Source of the DNA: Mesorhizobium terrae
GTDB taxonomy: Bacteria > Pseudomonadota > Alphaproteobacteria > Rhizobiales > Rhizobiaceae
Length of the DNA: 64,000 nucleotides
NCBI RefSeq assembly: GCF_008727715.1
Contig: NZ_CP044218.1
Span: 2,869,501-2,933,500, forward strand
Direction: 5' to 3'
The notes under the pieces were generated by a model that searched no databases, was not told the origin of the DNA, and saw only the letters and a list, made by a program, of their open reading frames with translations. Of the stretch, positions 9,461 through 18,692 are shown piece after piece. The position numbers and the translations under genes were made by a program. Positions within the stretch are counted from its first letter, which is position 1, and every line of letters begins with the position of its first letter.

Positions 9461-10489
9461 GTGCATGAAGCGCTAAGCGCTTCGTCCATGCATGCTGCAA
9501 GCTTGAAGAGGAAGCGGGCGGACCGTCAGGCCGCGATCGCTTCGGCGCTCAGAACCGTAGCCACCGAACAGGCGGGATTGGCCGCGCTCAGCACGGCCCT
9601 TGAAGACGGCCTGGCCGAGCCGTTCGCGCAGGCTGTCGACGCGCTTTCGCGCATCACCGGCCGCGTTATCGTCACTGGCGTCGGCAAGAGCGGCCATATC
9701 GGCTCCAAGATCGCCGCGACGCTGGCTTCGACCGGCACGCCGGCTTTCTTTGTTCATCCCGTCGAGGCCAATCACGGCGATCTCGGCATGATCGCGCCGG
9801 ACGATGCCATCATCGCGCTGTCGTGGTCGGGCGAGAGCTTGGAGCTCAAGGGCATCATCGACTATTCGCGGCGCTTTTCCATTCCGCTCATCGGCCTCAC
9901 CGCCGGCGAGAAATCGGCGCTGGCGCGCGCCGCCGACGTGGTGCTGGCGCTGCCCAAGGCGCAGGAAGCCTGCCCGCACGGACTGGCACCGACCACCTCG
10001 ACGCTTTTGCAGCTGGCGATGGGCGATGCACTCGCCATCGCGCTGCTTGAGGCGCGCGGCTTCACGCCGGACCATTTCCGCACCTTCCATCCCGGCGGCC
10101 AGCTCGGCGCCAATCTGACGCTGATCTCCGAGATCATGCGCACCGGCGACCAGATTCCGCTCGTTGCGCTCGGCACCAAGATGCCCGAGGCGGTGATGAC
10201 GCTGGCGCAGAAGAAGGTCGGCTGTGTGTGCGTGGTCGACAGCGACGGCAAGCTGGCCGGCATCGTCACCGACGGTGACCTGGGTCGTAACCTGCACCGC
10301 AACCTCGCCGAGACCACGGTCGACAGCATCATGACCCGCTCGCCGAAGACGATCGAGCCGAGCTTGATGGCAGGCGCGGCGATCGCCTTGATCAACAAGC
10401 ATAATATCGGTGCGCTGGTTGTGGTTGAAAACGGCGTGCCGGTGGGCCTCGTGCATTTCCACGATTTGCTGCGCATCGGCGCGGCCTGA
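9461..10489 (+). CDS. kdsD: Arabinose-5-phosphate isomerase (KdsD/KpsF family)
   Basis: 342 aa from GTG at 9461; an in-frame ATG at 9488 gives 333 aa and is an equally possible start. Converts ribulose-5-phosphate to arabinose-5-phosphate, the first step to Kdo for lipopolysaccharide. A SIS domain covers about residues 50-190 with GVGKSGHIGSKIAATLASTGTPAFFVHP, and two CBS domains follow (about 220-342). The full SIS-CBS-CBS architecture and length match the family. Envelope genes lie on its left side. Confidence 0.93.
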   Translation: MHEALSASSMHAASLKRKRADRQAAIASALRTVATEQAGLAALSTALEDGLAEPFAQAVDALSRITGRVIVTGVGKSGHIGSKIAATLASTGTPAFFVHPVEANHGDLGMIAPDDAIIALSWSGESLELKGIIDYSRRFSIPLIGLTAGEKSALARAADVVLALPKAQEACPHGLAPTTSTLLQLAMGDALAIALLEARGFTPDHFRTFHPGGQLGANLTLISEIMRTGDQIPLVALGTKMPEAVMTLAQKKVGCVCVVDSDGKLAGIVTDGDLGRNLHRNLAETTVDSIMTRSPKTIEPSLMAGAAIALINKHNIGALVVVENGVPVGLVHFHDLLRIGAA

Positions 10490-10555
10490 CCTTTTTTCAT
10501 CGCGAAGCCAGTCCTTGAATGACCGCCGGCTTCGCGCCCGAGCGGGAGCAACGTC

Positions 10556-10933
10556 ATGGACGAAGTGATCGAAATCGGCGGTGCGCGCGTGCTGCATTGC
10601 GCCAAGGAAGGCGCGCTGCTTGCCCGCGAGGCCGACATCAACGATTTCATCGGGACGGCCTTTTCGCACCAGGCCGATGTCGTCGCCATTCCGGTCGAGC
10701 GGCTGGGGCCGGATTTCCTGAAACTCTCCACCGGTCTTGCCGGCGCGACATTCCAGAAGATGGTCAACTATCAGCTGAAATGCGCGATCGTCGGCGATAT
10801 CGGCGATACGCTGGAACGCAGCGGGCCGCTGCGCGACTTCGTGCGCGAAACCAACAAGGGCAGTTCGATCTGGTTCGTGCCCGGCTTCGAGGTGCTGAAA
10901 GAGAAGCTGCTGTTGCGAGCGGGTGCGGCGTAG
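10556..10933 (+). CDS. DUF4180 domain protein
   Basis: 125 aa, preceded by GAGCGGGAGCAACGTC as ribosome-binding region. The stretches READINDFIGTAFSH and LKLSTGLAGATFQKMVNY match the pattern of DUF4180 proteins, whose function is unknown. No signal peptide or membrane segment is visible, so it is probably cytosolic. It follows kdsD by 66 bases on the same strand and may be cotranscribed with it. Confidence 0.7.
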   Translation: MDEVIEIGGARVLHCAKEGALLAREADINDFIGTAFSHQADVVAIPVERLGPDFLKLSTGLAGATFQKMVNYQLKCAIVGDIGDTLERSGPLRDFVRETNKGSSIWFVPGFEVLKEKLLLRAGAA

Positions 10934-10946
10934 GTCGTTCACGTAA

Positions 10947-10967
10947 CCCTCCCCACACAGGGGAGGG
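10947..10967. repeat. Short intergenic palindrome (CCCTCCCC/GGGGAGGG)
   Basis: Arms CCCTCCCC (10947-10954) and GGGGAGGG (10960-10967) around a five-base loop, between convergent genes. It belongs to the same family as copies near 13659, 13845, 20640, 23985, 29695 and 39515. It could act as a terminator. Confidence 0.6.
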
Positions 10968-10974
10968 GTAAAGC

Positions 10975-11439
10975 TCAGATCTTCTCGACCGTCAGCTCCA
11001 GGTCGGTTTCCGCGGCACCTGTCACCTTGACGCGGGTGCCCGCCGGCAGGTCCGGCCCGGAGACACGCCACAGCGTATCGCCCAGCTGGATGCGGCCGCG
11101 ACCCTCGCGGATCGGCTCGGCCAAAGTCGCGGTGCGGCCGATCATCTGTTCTCCACGCCGGTTGAGCAATGGCTGGTCGCTCTTGGCGTGCTGGCTGCTG
11201 AAGAAGCGCTTGCCGGCATAGGCCGACACCAGCGCCAGCACCAGAAAGGCCAGCACCTGCACCTGCCAGGTCCAGAAGGCGGCGTCCCACAGGAGGAGCG
11301 AGGCGGCGCCGATCAATAGCGCCGCGATGCCGATCCATATCAGGAAGACGCCGGGGGCGAGGATTTCGGCGACCAGCAGGACAAAACCCAGAACCATCCA
11401 GTTCCAGGGGCCGAGTTCGACGATCAAGCGTTCGATCAT
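10975..11439 (-). CDS. NfeD family membrane protein
   Basis: 154 aa. Three or four hydrophobic segments in residues 10-80 are followed by a C-terminal OB-fold domain with the motif GRTATLAEPIREGRGRIQLGDTLWRV typical of the short NfeD proteins. NfeD proteins pair with SPFH proteins in the membrane, and the SPFH gene lies immediately upstream (20 bases), so the two form an operon. A role in membrane-microdomain or membrane protein quality control is known for the family, not shown here. Confidence 0.88.
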   Translation of the reverse strand: MIERLIVELGPWNWMVLGFVLLVAEILAPGVFLIWIGIAALLIGAASLLLWDAAFWTWQVQVLAFLVLALVSAYAGKRFFSSQHAKSDQPLLNRRGEQMIGRTATLAEPIREGRGRIQLGDTLWRVSGPDLPAGTRVKVTGAAETDLELTVEKI

Positions 11440-11459
11440 GGCGTTGTTCCCGACAGCGC

Positions 11460-12422
11460 TCAGCTTTCGCCGGGCCGCACCAGCGGCGGGCGGGTCGATT
11501 GCCGCTGGCTGGTGCCGCCCCGGCCATCGTCCCTGAACACTTCCTTGGCGATCTCGCCGATGCCGCCCAGCGTGCCGATCAGCGAGGAAGCCTCCATCGG
11601 CATCAGCACGATCTTGGAATTGCCGGCGGTGCCGATCTTGGCCAAGGCCTCGGTGTATTTCTGCGCCACGAAATAGTTGATCGCCTGCACGTCGCCCTTG
11701 GCGATCGCCTCCGACACCACCTGGGTGGCGCGGGCTTCTGCTTCGGCCGAACGCTCGCGCGCCTCGGCATCGCGGAAGGCAGCTTCGCGACGACCTTCGG
11801 CTTCCAGGATCTGCGACTGCTTCAGGCCCTCGGCGGCCAGGATCTGCGCGCGCTTGTCGCGCTCGGCCATCATCTGGCGGGCCATGGAATCGACCAGATT
11901 GGCCGGCGGGTTGATGTCCTTGATTTCGACGCGGGTGATCTTGACGCCCCAGGGATGCGCCGCCTCGTCGACCACGCGCAACAGCCGCTCATTGATGGCG
12001 TCGCGGTTGGACAGGAGTTCATCCAGGTCCATCGAGCCCATCACCGTGCGGATGTTGGTCATGGTCAGGTTGAGGATGGCGTTCTGCAGCCCCGACACCT
12101 GGTAGGCGGCCTGGGCGGCGTTCAGGATCTGGAAGAAGGCGATGCCGTCGACGCCGACAATGGCGTTGTCGCGGGTGATGATTTCCTGGGTGGGAACATC
12201 GAGCACCTGTTCCATCATGTTCAGCTTGGCGCCGATGCGCTCGAAGATGGGGTTGATGATGTTCAGGCCCGGCGTCAGCGTCTTGGTGTAGCGGCCAAAG
12301 CGCTCGACCGTATGGTTGTATCCCTGCGGCACCGTGCGGATGCCCTTGAACAACAGGATGAGCACCAGGGCGACCAAAACAACGATCGCAATGTCGAAAC
12401 CCGTGAAACCGCTGACGTCCAT
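11460..12422 (-). CDS. SPFH/Band 7 membrane protein (QmcA-like)
   Basis: 320 aa from ATG at 12422; an in-frame start at 12446 would add eight residues. One N-terminal membrane helix ([18 protein letters not shown]) precedes the SPFH domain ([27 protein letters not shown]), and a long Ala/Glu-rich coiled coil covers about residues 185-250. This is the stomatin/QmcA pattern: membrane-anchored oligomeric scaffolds linked to FtsH-type proteolysis. The NfeD partner follows directly, the standard pair. Confidence 0.9.
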   Translation of the reverse strand: MDVSGFTGFDIAIVVLVALVLILLFKGIRTVPQGYNHTVERFGRYTKTLTPGLNIINPIFERIGAKLNMMEQVLDVPTQEIITRDNAIVGVDGIAFFQILNAAQAAYQVSGLQNAILNLTMTNIRTVMGSMDLDELLSNRDAINERLLRVVDEAAHPWGVKITRVEIKDINPPANLVDSMARQMMAERDKRAQILAAEGLKQSQILEAEGRREAAFRDAEARERSAEAEARATQVVSEAIAKGDVQAINYFVAQKYTEALAKIGTAGNSKIVLMPMEASSLIGTLGGIGEIAKEVFRDDGRGGTSQRQSTRPPLVRPGES

Positions 12423-12543
12423 TCGGCTCTCCCTCAATTGCCTCACAAAACACTTAAGTGTGTTTCAGCGCCGTTACAATCGAAAGAGGCGGTAGGGATT
12501 GGGATGCCGCTTCGTGGCGGCCAGCCGAAGTCTCGGCGAAAGC

Positions 12544-13593
12544 TTAAATCCAGCCGGCCAGTTCGCGGCGCGCCAGCGTCTCGATCACGTCCATGCCTTC
12601 GGGACTGTCGTTGAGGCAAGGGATGTGGGCGAACTTCTCGCCGCCGGCGTGCAGGAAGATTTCCCGCGCCTCCTGCGCGATCTCTTCCAGCGTCTCGATG
12701 CAGTCCGAGGAAAAGCCGGGATTGACGACGGCGATGCGCTTCACGCCTTCCTTGCCGAGCCGCTCCATCGTCTTGTCGGTGTAGGGCTGCAGCCATTCCT
12801 GCGCGCCGAAGCGCGACTGGAAGGTGGTGATCAGCTTCTTCTCGCTCCAGCCCAGCCTTTCGCGCAAGAGCCGCGTCGTTTCCAGGCAATGCGCCTGATA
12901 GGGATCGCCCTTGTCGGAATAGGGTTTGGGAATGCCGTGATAGGAGGCGGCAATCACCTCCGGTTCGAAATCCAGCGTGGCGAGGTGCTTTTCGATCGAG
13001 CGGGCGAGCGCGTCGATATAGACGGGCTCGGCATAGTAAGGTGGCACTGAGCGGACCGCCGGTGCCCGCCGCAGCTTCATCAGCGCGCGAAACAGCTGGT
13101 CGTTGGCGGTCGCTGTCGTGGTCGCCGAATATTGCGGATAGAGCGGGAAGGTGAGGATGCGGTCGCAGCCCTGGCCGACCAGCTTTTCGACGACCGCGCG
13201 GGTCGAGGGGGTGCCATAACGCATCGCCCAGTCGACGCTGACATTGTCGAGGTCGGCGAGACGCTCCGTCAGTCTTTCGCTCTGCCCGCGCGTATAGGTG
13301 CGCAGCGGCGATTCGTTCTTCTCGCGGTTCCAGATCTTGGCGTAGTTGGCGCCCGATTTCTTTGGGCGCGTCGTCAACACCAGGCCGTAGAGGATCGGAT
13401 ACCAGAGCCAGCGCGGCATCTCGATGACGCGCGGGTCGGATAGGAATTCGCGCAGATAGCGCCACATCGGCCCGTATTCGGTGCCGTCGGGCGTGCCGAG
13501 ATTGACCAGCATCAGGCCGACCTTTTGCGGTGCGGCGTTGGGCAGGCTGCCGGCAGGCGCGGCGGCGGCTTTGGGGTCGGTGGCGAGCGTCAT
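12544..13593 (-). CDS. hemH: Ferrochelatase
   Basis: 349 aa. Inserts Fe2+ into protoporphyrin IX in the last step of heme synthesis. Motifs visible: LMLVNLGTPDGTEYGPMWRYLREFLSDPRVIE at the N-terminus, the catalytic His in SYHGIPKPYSDKGDPYQAHC, EWLQPYTD, and the acidic GFSSDCIETLEEI motif. The ATG at 13593 is chosen because the family begins shortly before VGLMLVNLGTPD; the open frame reaches further upstream but only through the intergenic palindromic element. No partner genes adjacent. Confidence 0.95.
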   Translation of the reverse strand: MTLATDPKAAAAPAGSLPNAAPQKVGLMLVNLGTPDGTEYGPMWRYLREFLSDPRVIEMPRWLWYPILYGLVLTTRPKKSGANYAKIWNREKNESPLRTYTRGQSERLTERLADLDNVSVDWAMRYGTPSTRAVVEKLVGQGCDRILTFPLYPQYSATTTATANDQLFRALMKLRRAPAVRSVPPYYAEPVYIDALARSIEKHLATLDFEPEVIAASYHGIPKPYSDKGDPYQAHCLETTRLLRERLGWSEKKLITTFQSRFGAQEWLQPYTDKTMERLGKEGVKRIAVVNPGFSSDCIETLEEIAQEAREIFLHAGGEKFAHIPCLNDSPEGMDVIETLARRELAGWI

Positions 13594-13658
13594 GGCAGTG
13601 TATCTAGCAGCGGCGTCGCAGGTTGCAATGTCGCGTCTGGCCGCACCTTTGCGCCAAT

Positions 13659-13870
13659 CCACCCTCTCCCCTTGCGGGAGAAGGTGGCCGAGCCGCAGGC
13701 GAAGCCGCCTTAGGTGAGGTCGGATGAGGGGTGTTGGACGGAGCGCGACATTCCCCGACATAGCTCGTCAGGACAGGGCGGTTCCCTTGCGCCGCCTCAT
13801 TCCTTGCAACACCCCTCATCCGTCTTGTCGCTGCGCGCCGATCCACCTTCTCCCACAAGGGGGAGAAGGT
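13659..13870. repeat. Compound intergenic palindromic element
   Basis: About 212 bases between hemH and the 5'-nucleotidase gene. It begins with a hairpin (13659-13687, CTCCCCTTGCGGGAG core) and ends with another (ACCTTCTCCC at 13845-13854 against GGGAGAAGGT at 13861-13870). Between them, TCGGATGAGGGGTGTTG (13720-13736) is repeated inverted as CAACACCCCTCATCCG (13807-13822). The two halves are therefore inverted copies of one unit. This is the style of mosaic palindromes dispersed in rhizobial genomes. No coding capacity was seen. Confidence 0.75.
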
Positions 13871-13877
13871 AAGTTCC

Positions 13878-15827
13878 TCACTTCGCCGGTATCTTCAGCT
13901 CCGAACCGACCAGCAGGCGGTGCGCCTCCTGGCCGGGGTTGGCATTGGCGATGCGGCGCCATTTGGTGCCGTCGCCATAGGCCTTGACCGCGATATCCCA
14001 ATAGGTGTCGCCCTTGACGATGGTGTGCGTGCCACCGGCCTGGATCGGGGCGGCGGTCTCCGCCGGCTTGGCCGTTTCGACGGGTTTTGCAGCCTCTGCC
14101 GGCTTGGCTGTCTCAGAGGAAGCTGCATCGGCGGGCTTCGCCGCCGGGGCTGCGGTGCCGCCGGCCTGCGCCGTGTCTGCCGGTTTGGCGGCCTCCGTCG
14201 CGGCAGCCGGTTGCGTTGCCGCCGCCAGCTCGGTGATGCGACCGTCCAGTTTCGGCGTATAGGGGCTGTGCGTTCCGACATAATCGGCCACGACCTGCTC
14301 CAGGCTCGGGCCGTAGTCGTAGGCGTCCTTGGCGTCGACGAACAGCTTGTAGCCGTCGCCGCCCTGGCGCACGTAATTGTTGGAAGCGACGATGTATTCC
14401 TTGGCCGGGTCGATCGGCTTCCACTGGCCGCCTTCCATCACCTCGACCGACTTGACGCGGCCGCCATTGGCCGGCGCCGACTTGTCGAAGGCGTATTTCA
14501 GCCCGGCCACCTGCGGGAACTGGCCCTTGCCTTCCTCGACGCCGGAAACGCCGTGTTCCAGTGCGCCGACGATAGTCTTGCCGGGCACCTTGAAGGTGGC
14601 GACGGTGTTCTGGAACGGCAGCACGGTGAGCACGTCGCCCATCGTCACCTTGCCTTCCTTGATCGAAGCACGCAGGCCGCCGCCATTGGTGAAGACGATC
14701 TCGACGCCCTGGCCCTTCACGCGGTCGAGCACGGCGTCGGAAACAAGATTGCCCATCGTGCATTCGCGCGCGCGGCAATTGTCGCGGCTGCCGTCGATGG
14801 CGGCGGTGGTCTCGCCGACCTGCTTGGCCTTCAGTTCCTCGATCGGCGCGCCGAGTTCCTTGATGCGGGCCAGAACCTGCGGGTCCGGTGTCACCGACTT
14901 GTCAAGCGGGATCGGGTTGCCGCTGGCTTCCTTGACGACGCCGTTGTCGTCGAACACCACCTTGAACTCGCCGAGCAGCTTCGAATAGGAGGCGGCCTGG
15001 GTCACCGGCACCTTATAGCCGCCCGGGTTGTCGATCATCGTCGGGTAGGGACCCTCGGCCTTCGGGTCGGTGTTGGACAGAAGCGAATGCGAATGTCCGC
15101 CCACCACCACGTCGATGCCGGGGATCTTGGCGATCATCTCCTTGTCGCGCGGATAGCCGACATGTGTGAGCGCGATGATCTTGTTGACGCCCTGGCCCTT
15201 CAGTTTCTCCACCTCGGCGGTGATCGTCTTGACGTCGTCCTCGATGGTGATGTTGGGGCCGGGCGAGGCGAGTTCGGGCGTGTCGTTGGTGACGGCGCCG
15301 ATGATGCCGATCTTCTGACCGCCGACCTCGACCACGACCGAAGGCTTGATGCGGTCGCCGACCTTGGCGGCGGCGCTCGCCTTCACATTGGCCGACAGGA
15401 CCGGGAATTTGATGACGTCGAGGAACGGCGCCAGCGCGTCCTCGCCATCGTCGAACTCGTGATTGCCGACGGTCATGGCGTCGAACTTCATCTCGTTGAG
15501 GAACTCGGCCTCCACCTTGCCCTTGTAGGTGGTGTAGAAAAGCGAGCCCTGGAAATTGTCGCCGCCGTTCAGCAACAGCACGTTCTGGCCTTCCAGCTTC
15601 TTGCGCTCCTGGGCAATCGCGGTGATCAGGCGCGCGGCGCCGCCAAAGCATTCGCCCTTGGTCTCTTCCTCGGCCGAACAGGTGGATTCGTATTTGTTGT
15701 TGCTTTCGATGCGGCTGTGCCAGTCGTTGATGTGCAGGATGTTGAGTGTATAGTCGGCAAAGGAAACGCCGCTGCTCATGGCAAGCGCCGAGGCCGAAAG
15801 GGCCATTACGACAGCGATCTTCTTCAT
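13878..15827 (-). CDS. Periplasmic 5'-nucleotidase/metallophosphatase with C-terminal LysM
   Basis: 649 aa. A signal peptide (MKKIAVVMALSASALAMSSGVSFA) precedes a two-metal phosphoesterase domain with LHINDWHSR, LNGGDNFQGS, TVGNHEFDDG and GGHSHSLL, then a 5'-nucleotidase C-terminal domain with TNGGGLRASIKEGKVTMGDV. After a 90-residue Ala/Pro/Lys linker, the protein ends in a LysM domain (HTIVKGDTYWDIAVKAYGDG). Predicted to release nucleosides from nucleotides in the periplasm while bound to peptidoglycan. The ATG at 15827 is preceded by AGGGAGAGCA. The LysM addition is unusual compared with the UshA type. Confidence 0.9.
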   Translation of the reverse strand: MKKIAVVMALSASALAMSSGVSFADYTLNILHINDWHSRIESNNKYESTCSAEEETKGECFGGAARLITAIAQERKKLEGQNVLLLNGGDNFQGSLFYTTYKGKVEAEFLNEMKFDAMTVGNHEFDDGEDALAPFLDVIKFPVLSANVKASAAAKVGDRIKPSVVVEVGGQKIGIIGAVTNDTPELASPGPNITIEDDVKTITAEVEKLKGQGVNKIIALTHVGYPRDKEMIAKIPGIDVVVGGHSHSLLSNTDPKAEGPYPTMIDNPGGYKVPVTQAASYSKLLGEFKVVFDDNGVVKEASGNPIPLDKSVTPDPQVLARIKELGAPIEELKAKQVGETTAAIDGSRDNCRARECTMGNLVSDAVLDRVKGQGVEIVFTNGGGLRASIKEGKVTMGDVLTVLPFQNTVATFKVPGKTIVGALEHGVSGVEEGKGQFPQVAGLKYAFDKSAPANGGRVKSVEVMEGGQWKPIDPAKEYIVASNNYVRQGGDGYKLFVDAKDAYDYGPSLEQVVADYVGTHSPYTPKLDGRITELAAATQPAAATEAAKPADTAQAGGTAAPAAKPADAASSETAKPAEAAKPVETAKPAETAAPIQAGGTHTIVKGDTYWDIAVKAYGDGTKWRRIANANPGQEAHRLLVGSELKIPAK

Positions 15828-16030
15828 TCCTGCTCTCCCTCTTGTCGTGGCGGCTCGCCTTCGCCCCAGCCGGGCGTCTTTCGGGGCGATGCGCGCGAGC
15901 CCGTTCACGGCGTTGTAGCCGCCCTGCTTGACTGGAATTTTACATGCCCTCTGGCGGCATGTTCCCATCGCCTCCCGGCCGATGCAAGCGGATTCGGGTC
16001 AGGCTTTGCCGGCGAAAAATGTTGAGTAAA

Positions 16031-16067
16031 CGAAAACAGCCGCATCGCGACGATGCGGCTGTTTTCG
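16031..16067 (-). terminator. Strong hairpin terminator
   Basis: A perfect 17-bp stem, CGAAAACAGCCGCATCG with its inverse, around a three-base loop. It lies 48 bases past the stop of the Omp10 gene and ahead of the 5'-nucleotidase gene on the same strand, so it probably ends the Omp10 transcript. Confidence 0.7.
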
Positions 16068-16114
16068 AAATGAGAGCCGGTGGTGAAGCCTTGTCGCGCC
16101 TGGAATCGGCGCGG

Positions 16115-16492
16115 TCAGCTCCGCCGCGTCAGCACGAAGTTCTGGCCGGCCTGGCTGGTGCAGTTGAGCTGGTTGATGGAAACCAGCAGGCAGTTGAAGG
16201 CGATCGGCGACTGGCGGATCAGCGACGTGCCGTTGATCTCGATCGAGGTCTGGCTGGTCAGCCGGTAGCTGCCGTCGGCCAGTTTCTGGCCGGTGTCGGT
16301 CGCCACCGTCTGGAACTTGCCGCCTGAAATGGTGGAAAGGCCGGTGCCCTGTGCGTCGATCCACGAGCCCTCGACGCCCTTGGGAGCGGCGTTACGTGGC
16401 GGCTCGGCCGGGCCGCCGGTCTGGCACGCGGCCAACGCCATGGTTGCGCCGGCGGCGAGGCCAGCCAAGACAAGTTTGCGCGCTGTCGTCAT
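16115..16492 (-). CDS. omp10: Outer-membrane lipoprotein Omp10-like
   Basis: 125 aa. A lipoprotein signal peptide ends in the lipobox LAAC with the acylated Cys at 23. The mature part has PKGVEGSWIDAQGTGLSTI, SYRLTSQTSIEINGTSLIRQSPIAFNCLL and two further cysteine-containing stretches, as in the Omp10 lipoproteins of Brucella and related Rhizobiales. Known members are surface-exposed lipoproteins of unclear mechanism. The gene is monocistronic and ends at the hairpin at 16031-16067. Confidence 0.8.
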   Translation of the reverse strand: MTTARKLVLAGLAAGATMALAACQTGGPAEPPRNAAPKGVEGSWIDAQGTGLSTISGGKFQTVATDTGQKLADGSYRLTSQTSIEINGTSLIRQSPIAFNCLLVSINQLNCTSQAGQNFVLTRRS

Positions 16493-16643
16493 GTCGAAAA
16501 AACCTCTCCTCGGTCCGCACCCTTTCCTTCGCTCGAATTGCGGATGAAAACAAGGCTCGCCAATCTAAGGGCGATGCCGAGCGTTGCGATCCGGCAACAG
16601 TCGGTCAGTCCACCACTTTGTCGGGCTGGTCGATTGACAGCTT

Positions 16644-16670
16644 CTTGAAACATTGCAACTTTCGTATATC
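16644..16670 (+). promoter_or_regulatory. Candidate promoter for the PTS genes
   Basis: CTTGAA at 16644-16649 and GTATAT at 16664-16669, 14 bases apart, 65 bases before the EIIC start. The spacing is short for a housekeeping promoter and closer to heat-shock sigma promoters of alphaproteobacteria. Sequence-only suggestion. Confidence 0.3.
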
Positions 16671-16734
16671 GAAGAACACAAATGTTCTGGAGAAACCGCA
16701 CCGGAAACCAATCGGGCGGTCTTGGGGAGGGAAA

Positions 16735-18132
16735 ATGGACAGTTTCTTGACCGGCCTGAAAGCGGCCGTGGACACGCTTGGCGCAACGGTGCTGTTGCCC
16801 ATCGTCATCTTTATCATCGCCGTCGTGCTGGGGGCCAAGGTCGGCCGCGCCTTCCGCGCCGCCGTCACCATCGGCGTCGCCTTCATCGGTATCAACCTGG
16901 TGCTCGGCCTGATGCTCAATTCGATCGGCGACGTGGCCAAGGCCATCGTCACCAACACTGGCATTCATCGCGACATCGTTGACGTGGGTTGGCCGTCGGC
17001 CGCGGCCATCGCCTTCGGCTCGTCGGTTGGCCTGTGGGTCATCCCGATCGGCATCGCGGTCAACGTCGCGCTTCTGCTTCTGCGCCTCACCCGCACGCTC
17101 AATGTCGACGTCTGGAACTTCTGGCACTTCGCCTTTGTCGGCTCGCTGGCCACCGCCGCCACGGGCAGCCTGGGTTACGGCCTGGCAGTGGCGGCACTTG
17201 TCGCGGCACTTGCGCTGCTGTTCGCCGACTGGTCGGCGCGCGCGGTGCAGCAGTTCTACGGCATTCCGGGCGTCTCGGTGCCGCATCTGGCCTCGGCGCA
17301 GATCCTGCCCATCGCCATCGTGCTCAACTGGGTGATCGACCGTATCCCCGGCATCAACAAGATCAACATCTCGACCGAGACCATCGAAAAGCGCTTCGGC
17401 GTGTTCGGCGAGCCGGTGGTGCTCGGCCTCATCATCGGCCTCGTGCTCGGCGCCATCGCTTATTACAACGCCGGCGATTTTGGCACGGTGTTGTCCAAGG
17501 TCCTCACCACCGGCATGACGCTGGCCGCCGTGATGCTGCTTCTGCCGCGCATGGTGAAGGTCTTGATGGAAGGCCTGCTGCCGGTCTCGGACGCCGCCCA
17601 GGAATTCGTGCGCAAGCGCACCGGCGACCGCGAGCTTCTGGTCGGCCTCGATTCGGCGATCCTGATTGGCCACCCGGCCGCCATCTCGTCGTCGCTGATC
17701 CTGGTGCCGATCGCCATCATCCTGTCGGTGATCCTGCCGGGCAACCGCGTCATCCTGTTCGCCGACCTCGCCGTCATCCCCTTCATCGTGGCGATGACCG
17801 CGCCGCTCCTGAAAGGCAACGTCTTCCGCATGGTCGTGGTCGGCACCGTCACGCTGGCGCTCGGCTTCTATGTCGCCAACGCTCTGGCGCCGCTGTTCAC
17901 CAGCGCGGCCATCTCGTCGGGCTTCAAGATGCCGGAAAACGCGGTGCAGATCACCTCGGTGGTCGACGGCTTCCTCTGGGTGCCCTACGTGATCATCGAG
18001 GCGATCCAGGGTCTCGGCATCGCCGGCCTTGGCCTGCTGGCGGTGGTGATAGCGGCCGTCTTCGTGCTCTATCGCCGCAACACGCTGGCCTGGGAGCGCG
18101 CCGCCGGCGCCGAGGATGAGCAGTCCGCCTGA
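16735..18132 (+). CDS. PTS galactitol-type transporter subunit IIC
   Basis: 465 aa integral membrane protein with about ten hydrophobic segments. It starts MDSFLTGLKAAVDTLGATVLLP, which matches the EIIC-Gat (GatC) family, and has the family stretches GVSVPHLAS and GHPAAISSSLILVPIAI. In known systems EIIC carries a polyol or sugar across the inner membrane while EIIB phosphorylates it. The ATG at 16735 follows GGGGAGGGAAA, a good ribosome-binding site. EIIA and EIIB genes follow on the same strand. The true substrate is not readable; no galactitol-phosphate dehydrogenase or tagatose aldolase lies nearby. Confidence 0.88.
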   Translation: MDSFLTGLKAAVDTLGATVLLPIVIFIIAVVLGAKVGRAFRAAVTIGVAFIGINLVLGLMLNSIGDVAKAIVTNTGIHRDIVDVGWPSAAAIAFGSSVGLWVIPIGIAVNVALLLLRLTRTLNVDVWNFWHFAFVGSLATAATGSLGYGLAVAALVAALALLFADWSARAVQQFYGIPGVSVPHLASAQILPIAIVLNWVIDRIPGINKINISTETIEKRFGVFGEPVVLGLIIGLVLGAIAYYNAGDFGTVLSKVLTTGMTLAAVMLLLPRMVKVLMEGLLPVSDAAQEFVRKRTGDRELLVGLDSAILIGHPAAISSSLILVPIAIILSVILPGNRVILFADLAVIPFIVAMTAPLLKGNVFRMVVVGTVTLALGFYVANALAPLFTSAAISSGFKMPENAVQITSVVDGFLWVPYVIIEAIQGLGIAGLGLLAVVIAAVFVLYRRNTLAWERAAGAEDEQSA

Positions 18133-18212
18133 AAGCGGGCGCTTTCGCCTGCATGATTAAGAAGGGGCCGGTGGCGTGACAGCCGCCGGCCCCGAACATT
18201 GGAGAAGACTTG

Positions 18213-18674
18213 ATGGCGCAAGCCTTGATCGACCATATCGACCCCGAAGCCATCCTGCTTGGCGTGGACGCCGACACAAGCGAGGCGGTGATCCGCCAGC
18301 TCGCCTCCAGGCTGGAGACGCTCGGCTACGTCAAGCCAAGCTATGCCGACGCCGTGGTGAAGCGCGAACAGACGATGCCAACCGGCCTGCCGCTGGGTCT
18401 CGCGGAAAACGTGGCGGTTCCCCACACGGACCCGGTGCATGTCAACAGAGCGGGCGTGGCGCTGGCGGTGCTGTCGAAGCCGGTCACCTTCGCCAATATG
18501 GAAGAGCCGGACGAGGCGGTACCGGTCGGCATCGTCTTCCTGCTTGCCATCAACGACAAGGACAAGCAGATAGAAATGCTGCAGGAGATCATGGGCACCA
18601 TCCAGAGCCCGGAAGCGCTGGCCGGCCTGAAGCGGGCAGCAAGCGTCGACGACGTCAGAGCGGTTCTGGGTTAA
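18213..18674 (+). CDS. PTS subunit IIA (fructose/mannitol/galactitol type)
   Basis: 153 aa from the ATG at 18213. The phosphoacceptor His is His71 in ENVAVPHTDP, and the fold pattern (TSEAVIRQLASRLETLGYV at the N-terminus, GIVFLLAINDKDKQIEMLQEIM later) is that of the PTS_EIIA_2 family. It would take phosphate from HPr and pass it to EIIB. Its place between the IIC and IIB genes (80 bases after IIC, 18 before IIB) marks it as GatA-like rather than the nitrogen PtsN protein. Confidence 0.9.
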   Translation: MAQALIDHIDPEAILLGVDADTSEAVIRQLASRLETLGYVKPSYADAVVKREQTMPTGLPLGLAENVAVPHTDPVHVNRAGVALAVLSKPVTFANMEEPDEAVPVGIVFLLAINDKDKQIEMLQEIMGTIQSPEALAGLKRAASVDDVRAVLG

Positions 18675-18692
18675 GCGGGAAAGGACATTTAC

